The notes under the pieces were generated by a model. That model was not told the DNA's origin and ran no database searches. It worked only from the letters and a program-made list of their open reading frames with translations. Shown here piece by piece: positions 34,201 through 45,700 of a stretch of 64,000 nucleotides of DNA. The DNA is taken from NCBI GenBank assembly GCA_009763385.1, contig CM019827.1:112495204-112559203 (forward strand), written 5' to 3'. This stretch comes from Coix lacryma-jobi var. lacryma-jobi. Lineage: Eukaryota > Streptophyta > Magnoliopsida > Poales > Poaceae. A program made the translations under genes and the position numbers. Every line of letters starts with the position of its first letter. Positions within the stretch are counted from its first letter, which is position 1.

Positions 34201-35826
34201 AAAGACTATGATCTGAGTATCAACTATCATCCAGGCAAGGCGAATGTTGTTGCAGATGCCTTGAGTAGGAAGGTCTACTGTAATGTGCTTGAGATCAAGG
34301 AGCAGCAGCCCGAGTTGCATGAGGAGTTTGTGAAGCTCAACTTGGGTATTCTTGGCCACACTGATGCAGTAGCCTTAGAGGTTGATTCGACACTTGAGCG
34401 TGATATCCGGGTAGGGCAGCTCACTGATGAGTATCTTCTGGAGATCAGACAGTTGATCAAGGAGGACAAAGCCCCAGGCTTCGCAGAGGATGATCAGGGT
34501 GTCTTATGGTTCAGAGGCAGGATCTGTGTTCCGGATGTGAAGGCTATCAAGGAGTTGATCTTAAGAGAAGCTCATGATTCAGCCTACTCCCTCCACCCAG
34601 GCAGTACCAAGATGTACCAGGATCTGAAGCAGTATTACTGGTGGTATGGGATGAAGAGGGAAGTAGCGGAGTATGTGGCTTTGTGTGACACATGTCAGAG
34701 GGTCAAGGCCCAACATCAGAGACCAGCTGGTTTGTTACAGCCTCTGCAGATTCCCGAGTGGAAATGGGAAGAGATCAGCATGGATTTCATCACTGGTTTG
34801 CCCAGGACCCAGTCGGGATATGATTCTATCTGGGTCATAGTTGATCGCTTGACCAAAGTGGCTCATTTCATTCCAGTCAAGGAGTCATATCGTGGACCGC
34901 AGCTTGCGGAGTTGTACATGTCACGGATTGTGTGCCTTCATGGGGTGCCTAAGATCATAGTATCTGACAGAGGTACCCAGTTCACCTCCAGGTTCGGGAA
35001 GCGGTTGCATGAGTCTATGGACACTCGCCTCAGTTTCAGTTCAGCTTATCATCCTCAGACCGATGGTCAGACAGAAAGGGTGAATCAGATCCTGGAGGAC
35101 ATGTTGAGAGCTAGTGCACTCCAGAACAGCCAGAGTTGGGATGTGAGTCTGCCATATGCAGAGTTCTCATATAACAATAGCTATCAGGCCAGTCTCAAAA
35201 TGTCCCCATTTGAGGCACTGTATGGCAGGAAGTGCAGAACTCCTCTATTCTGGAATTAGGTTGGAGAAAGAAAAGTCTTTGGCCCTGAGTCTATAGAAGA
35301 AGCTGAAGAACAGGTCAGGTAGATCAGAAGCAACCTGAAGACAGCTCAGACTAGACAGAAGAGCTATGCAGATGTCAGACGACGTGAGCTAGAATTCCAG
35401 ATTGGGGATTTTGTTTACCTGAAGGTGTCACCCTTCAGGGGTCTTCGGAGGTTTAATGTCAAAGGAAAGTTATCTCCGAGATTCATTGGCCCTTTCAAGG
35501 TGATTGACAAGAAAGGTGCAGTTGCTTATCAGCTGGAGTTGCCTGCACGGCTGGCAGGTATTCATGATGTGTTCCATGTATCCCAGCTGAAGAGATGCCT
35601 CAGAGTTCCAGAGGAGCAGTTGCCACTTGAGGAGCTTGATCTGCGGGATGATCTGACTTTCTCCGAGCCGATCAAGATTCTGGACACGATGGAACGAAGC
35701 ACTCGCAACAAGAGGATTAAAATCTGCAAGGTGCAATGGAAGCATTACTCCGAAGAAGAAGCCACATGGGAGAAAGAAGATGATCTTCGGGCAGATTTTC
35801 CTCATCTCTTCGCCGGCTCTTCCTAA
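31210..35826 (+). pseudogene. Element C gag-pol polyprotein with chromodomain, three in-frame TAG codons
   Basis: One frame throughout. Gag: Pro/Gln-rich N terminus, retrotransposon gag domain (about 31440-32060), a poly-Gln stretch near 32265 and a zinc knuckle C-x2-C-x4-H-x4-C (about 32365-32406). Protease D-S-G-A starts at 32569. The reverse transcriptase has F-L-D-D at 33493-33504, and the RNase H aspartate is at 33940. Integrase: H-x-C-C zinc region near 34600-34700 and catalytic D 34783, D 34976, E 35074. The chromodomain is near 35660-35790. TAG codons at 32179-32181, 35257-35259 and 35320-35322 are the only visible interruptions; the first falls in gag, the others after the integrase core. 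All catalytic residues are present. A 99-bp intron-like insert (31866-31964) lies in gag. The copy is probably inactive unless stops are read through, but could be mobilised by relatives. Confidence 0.9.
31866..31964 (+). other. Putative GC-AG intron within element C gag (99 bp)
   Basis: AT-rich segment inside GC-rich gag, between TTTCAG/GCAAGA and CTGCTTCAG/GCATGG, with a CTGAT branch-point-like motif at 31933-31937, about 30 bp before the 3' site. Its length is a multiple of three and it has no in-frame stop. Removing it leaves gag in frame at a point where related gag proteins have no insertion. Splicing is inferred from sequence only. Confidence 0.6.
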
Positions 35827-35861
35827 TCTTGAGGACGAGATTCTTCTAAGGGGGGTAGGTT

Positions 35862-38800
35862 TGTAACACCCTGATTTAATTTTCCCCAATTTAATTAAAG
35901 AATTTAGAAACTAAATAGGTTGGCTAGTTTATTAGAGGAGGAAAATAAAATTTATTTATCATTTTCATGTTGCATTCATGCTATTGCATATTTTTATTGA
36001 GTGGAAAATAAATTTATTAAACCCATATAGGGCGAACCGATTTTATTCTATTCAGAAAATAAATCAAAGGTTTATAAAAGTTTTAAATTTTAAACTCAAA
36101 GTTTTATTTGCTAAACCTAGGGAAAATATTTTGAAGAGTTTTCAAACAGTTTTGATTTCAAAAGGTTTTAAGTTTGAATTTCAAATAAGTTTGCAAAGCT
36201 TTGAAAAGAAGAAGAAAAGGAAACCTGTTTGGGCCCCAACCCACTCTCCCCACAGCCGCGGCCCACCCCAGTTTTTCCCCTCGCCCCGGCCCGATCCCGC
36301 GCGCACTGGGCCGCACCCCATCTCACCCCGACCGGCCCAGGCCAGTCGCACCGCGCGCCCTCCCTCCGGCGCATCCCCTCCCCGCGCACGCAGCTCCGCG
36401 CGCCGGCCCGCCCCGCCGCTCGCCTCTCCCTCTGCCGCTGACAAACGGGCCCCACACGTCAGTCACCAGCCGACACCGACACACGGGACCCACGCGTCGG
36501 GTTTATCCCCTCCCCGTTGCGACTGGACGCAGCCGCTACGCCGCGCAGCGCCCTCACCTCGCGGCTCGCTTGCAACCCACCCTTCCGAACCCTCTGGCCC
36601 AGCCTAACCGATCAGGATCGCGCCGCCACCCCTCTCGCCCAAACTACAAAAGCTAGAGCCGCGGCATCGCGCACCCCTCTTACACCTCTCGCCACGCCCG
36701 CCATTGCCGAAGCTCGGCACAGGTCTAGCTCCCTCCGCGGAGGCTGCCGTCGCCCCTCCTCCGCCCCCCGACGGACCTACGGGACCGCGCCGCGCCCAGA
36801 AGACCCACCCCGTGAAGAATCTGTGCCCGGGAAAACCTCCAGTCGTCCACGCCGGAATCCCGCGCCCGCTCTGCCACCTCCGCCGTCGTGTGCGACACCC
36901 GAGCCTCCTTCGACCTCGCGGATACCCTCGGTGAGCTCGCCATCTCCTCCGCTCCCCTCCCCATAGTTTCCCCAGGTCGCTACCGGTTCCTAGGGCTTAG
37001 TTCGAGCGGTGCCGCGGCGCAGGCATGGCGCCGCCGTCTCCTGTACCCCGCCGCCGCACTCAGCGCCGCCCTCACTCTCCCCAACTCTTCCTAGCCCTTG
37101 GATCCCCTACGAACGACCGTGATTAGATCGCACGGACGAAGGGGTATGAGCCGGGTCTATGACCGGGTGCACCCGGCTCACACCGCCACGACAACCGGTC
37201 CACCGCCACCGCGACGCACCGCGCCAACGGCTGCTCGACACGTGGTGCCACGCCAGCGCCGCGTTAGCCACCGCCCCGCGTCAGCGCCCACTTTGCTAAA
37301 GAACCCCTGAGTTTCACCAAAACAAACCCGCCGTCCATCCCTACTGTGCGCTGAGTCTGTGGATTTATTTGCTTTGGACCCTGCGTTTTCCTGGAAATGA
37401 GGCGCGGTCCACCCACAGCCGATCGCCCCTGATCTAATCTCAGCCGGCCATCGCCAGATCGACGGCCGAGAATAGCCGATACCCCTTCGCCGATGCGCTT
37501 TTGTTAAAGAGCCCCTGCCTTTTCCGGAAATAAACCCGCCGTCCACATACACAGTATACTGAGTCTTCCAAAATATTGCGATCTAGCCCCTGTACTTCTC
37601 GGTAAATGAGGCCCGATCCTGTTGCCTTTTAATTCAGTTTTCTTTTATTTAAATTACGAAAATGAGTTCAATCTAATTACAGTTTTGCCACTCAGATTCA
37701 AACGCTTATAACTTTTGCGTTCTAACTCCGATTCGACCCATTCAACTTGCGTTAGATTCATAATTTCATTCTCTACGCAGTGGATCTATTAGTTTACTGT
37801 TTTGATACTATTTGGTGTACTGTTATTTATTTGGTTGTATTGTGCCATGTATGTTGATTGGGCCAGAGAGTGCGGAGTACGAGGACGCTCCAGACCATCC
37901 TTGCGACCCAGTTGATTCGACCCAGTCCGAAGGCAAGTGTCCTTGAACATCTTGCACCTATGATTTATTTTACTTTTGGTATTAGAGTAGTTAGATCTTG
38001 TAGATGCATGCTTATCATTAATTTGAATCCCATGCTAGGGTTTACTAGAATTTGTTTATATTACCCTTGTCGCCTGTTCTGGGATGTTCGGGTAGGTGTC
38101 TTGCTTAGCCCTGCAGTCGTGGTTGGGATGGGAGATTAAAATGTTTATAATCTTGATTAATGAACTATGAAACGAATGTGGTCATGGTAATTTTGTAGTA
38201 ACATGGTTATTAGGTAAATCCGGCAGGATGGACCCGTATTGGTGGTTTTGTGCCGTGGGACTCGGCAGCTGCTTTTGGTTTTTGGTTCGGGGCTCGTGCT
38301 AGACATATCCTGCCTGGATCCTTAGGACCCGGTTCTTGGACAAGTAACCCGGCAAAACAGCGCAACCATGAGATCTGGATGGGCTGGACCTGGCTAATTA
38401 ATTAGTTTCCTCCGAGTTATGCTACACGGGGTTTGTTTAGTGGCTCAAGAGGGGGTCCCTGGGGTCGCTGACTTATGTACGGGGATGAAACCTTAGAGTA
38501 CGTGTAACACAGGCTTGGAGGGGCTTTGTAAAGGCCTTGCAGTGCAACCCGCTATGCACCTCGGCAGTGTTTAGCGTGACGGGATCTGCACGACTCATGG
38601 GTAACGATGTGCAACCTCTGCAGAGTGTAAAACTGATATATCAGCCGTGCTCACGGTCACGAGCGGGCTTGGACTTCTTCGAGATTAGTTGGTTACTGGT
38701 CGGTTTTGGGTTCGGGTTATCCGATGGACTTCAGGTGCGGTTGCCTGATGGACTTCAGGTGTTGGTTGCTCGGTGTGACTCCGAGTGTGGTTTGCTCGGT

Positions 38801-39356
38801 GCGACTCCGAGTGTTGTTACTTTTCTACAGTATCTGTGTCCATAACCTAGTAAATAGGTGCATAGGATTAATAGGATTAATAGGGTGTGTCGCTTTAGGC
38901 GCTTGAGTCAAACAAAGTCAGCCTACCTTTGTTATTAGCCTCATAAGCATATATTTCCTACACTTGCGGAGTACATTTCGATGTACTCACCCTTCCTCTT
39001 TGTCCCCCTGCTACCCCACCCAGACGCTGGAGACTACACGTACGAGGAGCAGGAGTATCCAGAAGACGGAGGCTCCGACCCTGACGACCTGTACTAGGAT
39101 GGCGCTACCCCCGGTTGACCTTCCTATGGAGATGGAGTCCAGATTTCCGCATCTACATCAGAGTCCTCATTAGAGTTCGTTATCATGAGAGTCTGTACTT
39201 TTTATTTCAGACCCGAGGGTCATTTATGTAACAAAGTTCGATATTATTAATAAAGCATTGTTTTGATATTTGCTATGATGTGGATATATGTATGAAAATT
39301 GATCCTGGCATACATATATTGTGCTCCAATTTTATTCTTAAAATTGGGGTGTCACA
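35862..39356 (+). repeat. 3' LTR of element C (3495 bp)
   Basis: Copy of 27338-30829. The 3-bp length difference is explained by one extra base near 36208 and two near 39196. Preceded by a purine-rich AAGGGGGGTAGG tract. Confidence 0.93.
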
Positions 39357-39957
39357 GATGCCCTCTAGAAGGATGGAGCTGATCGTCTCTTAAATTGAAT
39401 TTAGGGTGAAGACTTATCTACGACCGTTGTCGTCCACACGGCCCTCTAGCAACCTTTCTCCGGCGGCTACAGCCGCACCCCACTGCATGACTTTCTCTCT
39501 CTCTCGATCTGACACGTACACGGTGCCCACACATCACCGGTGTTCTGGATCTAGCTACAATCATAGTAGATCCGCTTGAGATCATGGCGGATCCAGCATC
39601 CATGGCAGCGGCGGCAGCGGCCATGGTAAGGTAGGCCTCCATCACCACCCCTCCTCCTCTTAGATCTACTTTTTAGGGTTTCAGCGAGCTCCCTCTTTTT
39701 CTTCCCATACTTCAATGGGCTTAGAAAGAGAGAGGAATCACGGAGAAAGGTAACTCAGGCGGTGAGGTAGTTGGAGGGCAGTTTAGGTGCCCTGGCAGCG
39801 GCGGCGGCAGCTGGACCAGGTCGGGGCAGCGAAGCTCCGGCCATGGCGGCGTGGGTGACGATGGGAGGGGGGAGGGGAGGGGAAGAAGTGGCGCCGCCCC
39901 CAACCGCGGAGCTGCGGCGAAAGCCTAGCTCACTGGTGGCGAGGGCGTTGGCGGTAG
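39357..39957. other. Unassigned GC-rich DNA between elements C and H
   Basis: Begins with the GATGC duplication of C, so it was once contiguous with the KNOX upstream region at 27332. It contains a short CT microsatellite (about 39491-39503), Ala-coding GCGGCGGCA runs and several in-frame ATG codons, but no open frame I can support as a gene. It may include former KNOX distal promoter. Confidence 0.45.
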
Positions 39958-40444
39958 TGTGGGGATATTACCTCCGTATACCCCCATGGACCTACTTGGG
40001 CCCTTCGTCAAGGACATCCCAACTCGAAGGCCTTGTAGCACACGACCAACTTGTCATGCTCGTCAAGGACTCTCATGAAGCCTTGCCCGCCAAGGAAGAT
40101 CCTAGAGTTAGATCTGGATTCTTTGCCTTAAGGAACCGTTTGTAATCTGTTACAACTGTAACCCTGCTCCCCGACTATATAAGGCGAGCAGGGACCCCCT
40201 CTCATCTCATCTCCATCAGATCTGAGATCACCCGATCTCACCTGATATTCCGATATCATAATACAATCTAGCCACTAGAACACATGACGTAGGGTATTAC
40301 GGCGACTTGCCGGCCCGAACATGTCTAAATCGCCATCTCTCGTCCCTGTGTTTACGCTTGTGTAGACGTCTCGCATGCCTCCACCATCTAATCTACTACC
40401 TTGGGCATACCCCTCGGTAGACTGCCGACCATATTTCGTCGACA
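39958..40444 (+). repeat. 5' LTR of element H (487 bp)
   Basis: TG start, CA end, TATA box, and a primer-binding-like site two bases downstream. The second LTR is not in the window, so the ends rest on these signals alone. Confidence 0.7.
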
Positions 40445-40481
40445 GTTGGCGCGCCAGGTAGGGGGTGTGTGCTACGACACC

Positions 40482-40931
40482 ATGATCTGCCAAGCGGTCA
40501 CCTTCCCTCGCTCCATGGTTCTTCCGGAGGCCGGCACCACTTTCCAGATTGGATCTATGATCTGGATTGTCGGCGACCTCATCCCCGCTCCGGAGATCGT
40601 GGAATCTGCGCAGCTTCCTGCGCTGAACGTCACGCCGTCCACTCAGCGCGTCATCGCACCAGCGCCATGCGCGCCAAGATCCATCCATCGCGACGACCTG
40701 GTCGAAGCCATCTACCGGGCCAACAAGAGGATCACCGACTGTATCAGCGTCGCCGCCTTCGCCCATCGCCGCCGTCGCTCGTCGTCGACCAAGCTCGTCG
40801 CCGCCTTCGTCACCACCTTCGCTCATCATCTTGCGGGCTCATCGCCACCTTCGCCCTCGCTACCGTCGCTTGTCGTCGACCCGACTCCTCGCCGCCTTCG
40901 CTCGTCGCCGCCTTGGTTCGTCGTCGACTAG
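40482..40931 (+). pseudogene. Element H gag-like N-terminal fragment
   Basis: Starts with ATG 38 bp after the LTR. About 90 residues look protein-like (hydrophobic V-G-D-L-I-P and A-I-Y-R-A-N-K-R segments). From about 40750 the frame runs into the 16-bp array, giving low-complexity Arg/Ser/Pro sequence, and stops at 40931. No gag core domain or zinc knuckle follows before element D. Confidence 0.45.
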
Positions 40932-41565
40932 GATCGTCATCGCCTTCGCTCATCATCTTGCGGGCTCGTCGCCGCAGTCGCCCGTCGTCGCCGCCTTCGC
41001 CCGCCGCCGCCATCACTCGTCGTTGACCAGGACCGTCGCCGCCTTCGTCGCTGTCGTCGCTCATCGTCGACCAGGATCGTCGCCGCCTTCGTCGTCGCCT
41101 TCACTCGTCGCCGCCTTCGCTCGTCGTCGACCAGACTCATCACCACCTTCGCTCATCGTTGACCAGGCTCATCACCGCCTCGCTCGTCACCGCCTTCGCT
41201 CATCATCGACCGGGCTCGTCGCCGTCTTCGCTCATCGTCAACCGGACAGTCGTCGACCAGGCTCGTCGTTGTCTTCACTCGTCGCTGCCATCATTCGTCA
41301 CCGCCTTCGACCATCGTCGACCAGGCTCATTGCCGCCATCGTTCGTTGCTGCCTTCGACTGTCGTCGACCAGGCTCGTTGTCGCCTTCGCTCCTCGCCGC
41401 CTTCGGCTCCTCGCCGCCTTCGCTCGTCGTCGACCAGGCTCGTCGCCATCTTCGCCCGTCGTCGACCAGGCTCGTTGCCGCCTTCGCTCATCGTCGTCTT
41501 CACCCGCCGTCCACTGGGCTCGTCGCCGCCTTTGCTCATCGCCGACCCGCCCGCCGCCCAAGATC
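40750..41565. repeat. Array of 16-bp modules in element H
   Basis: About 800 bp built from variants of CTCGTCGCCGCCTTCG and CTCGTCGTCGACCAGG, each 16 bp. They often alternate, so GACCAGG recurs at spacings of 32 or 48 bp (for example 41319, 41367, 41432, 41464). The array makes long open frames on both strands that I do not regard as genes. Confidence 0.85.
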
Positions 41566-41875
41566 GGATCTACATCCGGCTCTGCGCTTCGCTCCATGGC
41601 TCGCCAGACGCGCTTCATCATCGATCTCCATGCCCTACGGGCTACGCGGCACAATGTTCACCTTTCAGACGATCGTGCGGATACATGAGTGTATGCCGAG
41701 TCTCGAGTGATGAGTGATTGTCAACTGGTTTGATGCGCATGTTCTTTGGCTTGTGTTGTGCAGGTGTTGAGCACGGATGCAGTGATCAAAGGCAAGGTGA
41801 AGGTCAAGTAGAGACGTGCCGTGCCGATGGACCGGGAGCGGTGAAGGGCGGACGTGAGGCTTGGACTGAGGGACT

Positions 41876-42682
41876 TGTTGGGGCGGCGCCCAGACCGCAG
41901 GCGCCTCCGACCCGCATTTTACCGAAAGATGATGATGCTTTCGTGCGGAAGGGAGCATTCGCGCAGAAGCACGCATTTCGGCCTGCGGACCAAGGGGAGG
42001 CGGAGCTTTCGTGCGAAAGGAAGCATTCGCGCGGAAGCAGGCATTCGCCTCCGGTCCGCATGACCGGAGTAGGAAGGCGGAGCTTTCGTGCGAAAGGAAG
42101 CATTCGCGCGGAAGCACGCGTTTCGGCTTGCGGACCAAGGGAAGGCGGAGCTTTCGTGCGAAAGGAAGCATTCGCGCGGAAGCAGGCATTCGCCTCCGGT
42201 CCGCATGACCGGAGTAGGACGGAGTTTTCGTGCGAAAGGAAGCATTCGCGCGAAAGGAGCCCAGCGTTTCCGGTGAGAGTTTTCGTCATTCATGACTGGT
42301 TTTTCTTAGGTTTTCGCAGGTCGACGGAAGCCTGGGTCAAAGGGAGTGGGCCCACCGGCCAGGAAAAGGAGCCGGGGGACGCTGGGCCCACCAGAGGGCG
42401 AAGTTGCGATGATGCCCCTCGCGCCGGAAAAGGCGGCGTACAACCATGGAGTAGTTGAGCAGGGCATCATTGTAATTGTGGCAGAGTGGTTGGAAGGGCA
42501 TTCTTGTACTTTCAAATTGATCTGGATTAATATAAAAAGCTCCCAACCTCCCAAGGGAGGAGGGGGAGGAACACTGTTCACTTTGCCTATTTTCCCGTTT
42601 TACCGTCCGGTTTCCGCTTTCGCTTTGGGCTTTCGTTCGTGCGACAACCCGCTGTTTCGGGATCTCGGTCCTCGAGACAACA
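41876..42682 (+). repeat. 5' LTR of element D (807 bp)
   Basis: Starts TGTTGGGG and ends GACAACA (terminal TGTTG/CAACA inverted repeat). TATA box TATAAAAAG at 42531. An internal array (about 41935-42265) repeats a CTTTCGTGCGAAAGGAAGCA core. Confidence 0.9.
41935..42265. repeat. Alternating 68/77-bp repeats inside the element D LTR
   Basis: The core CTTTCGTGCG (or TTTTCGTGCG) recurs at 41938, 42006, 42083, 42151 and about 42225. Spacings alternate between 68 and 77 bp because two different spacers follow the core in turn, so the higher-order unit is about 145 bp. The same structure recurs in the 3' LTR from about 63580. Confidence 0.85.
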
Positions 42683-42716
42683 TTGGCGCCCACCGTGGTT
42701 GTCGCCCGAGCTTACC

Positions 42717-45700
42717 ATGCCACCAAGGAAAGCGCCGAAAGCGGTCGACAATCTGGAGACTATCGCCACGAGAAAGGATGCTTTCGGCACCGTCGCGGTT
42801 CCAGTCCCAGCTAGCCAGGTTCCAATAAACGCAGCCGCAGAACCGCCACCTTTCGGCGGCGCTCTGTCGATAGAAGCGCAGCCACCGCCGGGAGCATCGA
42901 CGAGCCAAGGCGTGCGGCCTCTGGATCAGCGGACTTTGGGCAGAGACGGTACGCCGGAAGGGCACGTCGAGGACGAGTTCGATGACGACGATGAAGACGC
43001 TGACGAAATCACAAGACACGCCCAAGCAATCAAGACGTTGGCACAATAGCAAGACGAAATAGAGAGGCTGTTGTCGCAAAGAGATCAGCTGCAGCAGCGG
43101 TTAGCAGCAAAAGCAAGAGAGGACGAAACTCGCAACGCCATTCGGCGAGCTGAGGCGCAGAGAAGGCAACTCGAGAGGGAAATTCAAGAGCTGCAGAGGG
43201 CTAGGGCGGCCCCAATCCCGATAGCCCAGGAAAATACATTCATACCAAGGCAAGAGCAACCGCCAGCTTTCGGCAACGCCATCGACGAAACCTCTCCACT
43301 TTCGAGGGAGTTGCAAGCCCATCTGTGGCCGCCCAGCTATAAGCCGCGCATTCCGACTTTCGACGGTAAAGCGAATCCACGCAAATTCTTGGCAAGCTAC
43401 GAGACAGCTGTCTTTTCGGCAGGCGGGGACAATCAGGCCCTAGCAAAGTCTCTCATCTTGGCGGTCGAAGACGTGGCTCATGATTGGTACACCACTCTCA
43501 AGCCACTGTCCATCTATTCGTGGGCCCAGTTGAAAGCCGAATTGCTTGCTACCTTCCAAGGATTCCGTCCGGATATCAAGACCACGAGGGACCTCATGAA
43601 TTGCACCCAGCAAGACGACGAGCCCCTATCTGAGTACCTCAAACGCTTCATCCAACTGAAGGCCCAAGCGCCGAATGTGCCGAAAGCCGCGGTGATCGCA
43701 GCAACCATCGAAGGCTTGGGGACCGGACAGTGCGCCGCTCACCTATCCAGAGAGCCACCGAAAGATGTTAAGGAATTGTTTGATGTGATGAATGCGTACG
43801 CGAGGTCGGATGACGACTTTCGGCGACGTAAGGCTGCTCGAATGATGCAGAGGCAAGCGACGAAAGCAAGTCGACCACCGCCCGTGCCAAATCAAAGAAT
43901 TGTTAGGCCCTTTCGGTCAATCAACAATCTGCAGGAAGAACAAGCACAATCAGCAGTAGGCACGGAGAGGCCCGAAATGGCTGACTTTCAGCCCCAAAGA
44001 GGGTTCGATCAACCTTTCCGCGGAGGACGTGGTGGAAGGACAGGACGCGGCGGCCGAGACGGTAGAGGCCGCGGAAGAGGACCCAGGCCACCATATTGCG
44101 TCATCTGTGACGGCAATTTCGGCCACACCACTCGGGACTGCAAATACAGCAAGATGGCGAAAGAGCTGAAAGATAAGGATCAAGCTTCAGCCTCTGCCGA
44201 AACCTCCAAACATGTTTTCCACAATTCGCAAGACCCGGCAGCTGTGGCGGCAGCATGCAGCAATTACGCGAGCACGCCTATGCATCCCCCGCAGTACATG
44301 CATCCCCCAAATTTGCATTGGTACAATCCGGCGTATCAGAGTTACCAGCTTCCGGTCTTCGCACCACAGTCGGTGGCAGTTTTGTCACCTATGCACTACC
44401 AGCGTCAGCCAACGCCACAGCCAGCGCTTCCGGTTCAGACCCAGCCGGGTTTCCAGCAGGTGCAGGAGATGGAAAATGAAACTAGCGCAATCAACAACAT
44501 CCTTCCGTCAAGAGGGCACATTTTCGCTATCATGGGCGGATCCAACTTGGAGCATGAAAGTAAAAGGGCGAAGAAGGACTATCATCGAAGGGTCCAGACG
44601 GTATCACCAAGGCTTCCACTGAACAGGCCAGCTTGGTCGCTAGCGCCGATACGTTTTGACGAGTCCGATTTCAAAGTCCGCGACTACCCGCATTGTGACG
44701 CTTTCGTCGCCACGGCCAATGTTGCCGGTTTCACCTTGCACAATATTCTGGTTGACACCGGAAGCTCAGCTGACATCTTATTCGTCAAAGCTTTCGAAGC
44801 AATGGGATTCGACAGGCGCAGTCTGGACCCCGCTGGCAACTCACTGTATGGGTTCGGAGGAAGGAAAATTGACGCTATCGGCAAAAAGCAAGTCCCTGTA
44901 TCTTTCGCCAAAGGAGAAAGAGTCCGCACCGAGACACTGACATTCGACATAGTAAACATGGACTATCCATACACTGCCATTTTCGGCAGAGGCTTCACCA
45001 ACAGATTTGACGTCGTCATTAAGCAAAGCTACCTGTGCATGAAAATGCCATCTCCTTTCGGCACCATCACTGTACACGGAGACCAGCAAGCCTCTAGACG
45101 AATTGAAGGAAGACCAACCCCAGGCTACAACCTTATCAATGAGGTGGCGAATAAAAACGAATCGCAAGCAACCACCGAAGAGCACGCTATCGTCAGCCCG
45201 TCGGAATGCAAAGTTGGGGCAGCCGAAGAAACGACAAGAGTTCCGCTCGCGGCCTCCAGGCCCGAAAGAACCGTGCACATTGGGTCAAGCATGCCGGAGG
45301 AAGAAAGGAACGCTTTGGCATCCTTCCTCGCGAACAACGATGACATTTTCGCTTGGTCCGCAAGCGACTTGCAAGGCGTTAGCAGGGATCTCGCCCAGCA
45401 CAGTTTGAACATTGCAAGCGGCGCTAAACCCAGAAAGCAAAAACTGAGAAAGATGTCAAACGAAAGGGCAGACGCGGCGAAAGCCGAAGTACAAAGATTA
45501 CTCGACGCTGGAGTAATTCGACCAGTCCAGTGTGCCGAATGGCTGGCCAATGTCGTCTTGGTGAAAAAGAAAAATGGAAAATGGCGAATGTGCGTCGATT
45601 TCACCGACCTCAACAAATGCTGCCCGAAGGATCCGTATCCTCTGCCTCGTATCGACAAGCTTGTCGACATCGCATCTGGTTGTGAAATAATGAGCTTGCT

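Larger units (their letters stand above)
27338..39356 (+). mobile_element. Element C: complete Tekay/Del-lineage chromovirus (Ty3/gypsy)
   Basis: LTRs are 27338-30829 and 35862-39356. A Met-tRNA primer-binding site (TGGTATCAAAGC) is at 30833-30844, gag-pol at 31210-35826 and the polypurine tract at 35848-35859. The perfect target duplication GATGC is at 27333-27337 and 39357-39361. Long LTRs starting TGTAACACC, the gag-PR-RT-RH-IN order and a C-terminal chromodomain place it in the Tekay (Del) lineage. I count about 15 substitutions and two small indels between the LTRs (about 0.4%), so it is a young insertion. Three in-frame TAG codons in gag-pol suggest this copy is not autonomous. Confidence 0.93.
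39958..41875 (+). mobile_element. Element H: 5' part of a gypsy element, interrupted by element D
   Basis: A 487-bp LTR (39958-40444, TGTGGGGATA to GTCGACA, TATA box TATATAAGG near 40176) is followed by a primer-binding-like TTGGCGCGCCAGGTAGGGGG at 40446. A gag-like N terminus starts at ATG 40482, followed by a large array of 16-bp modules. The flank GGTAG (39953-39957) would be its target duplication. The rest of H should lie beyond the right end of D, outside the window. The leader and gag start resemble grass Tat-type elements, but without pol the lineage is tentative. Confidence 0.65.

Noticed and set aside
40469..41710. Frames of 176-285 codons on both strands in element H
   Set aside because: Produced by the 16-bp array; the Arg/Ser/Pro repeats change frame with each unit.
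41876..42679. Element D LTR ending at GAGACA (42679)
   Set aside because: Extending to CAACA (42682) pairs with the TGTTG start and abuts the TTGGCGCC primer-site sequence, so 42682 was preferred.
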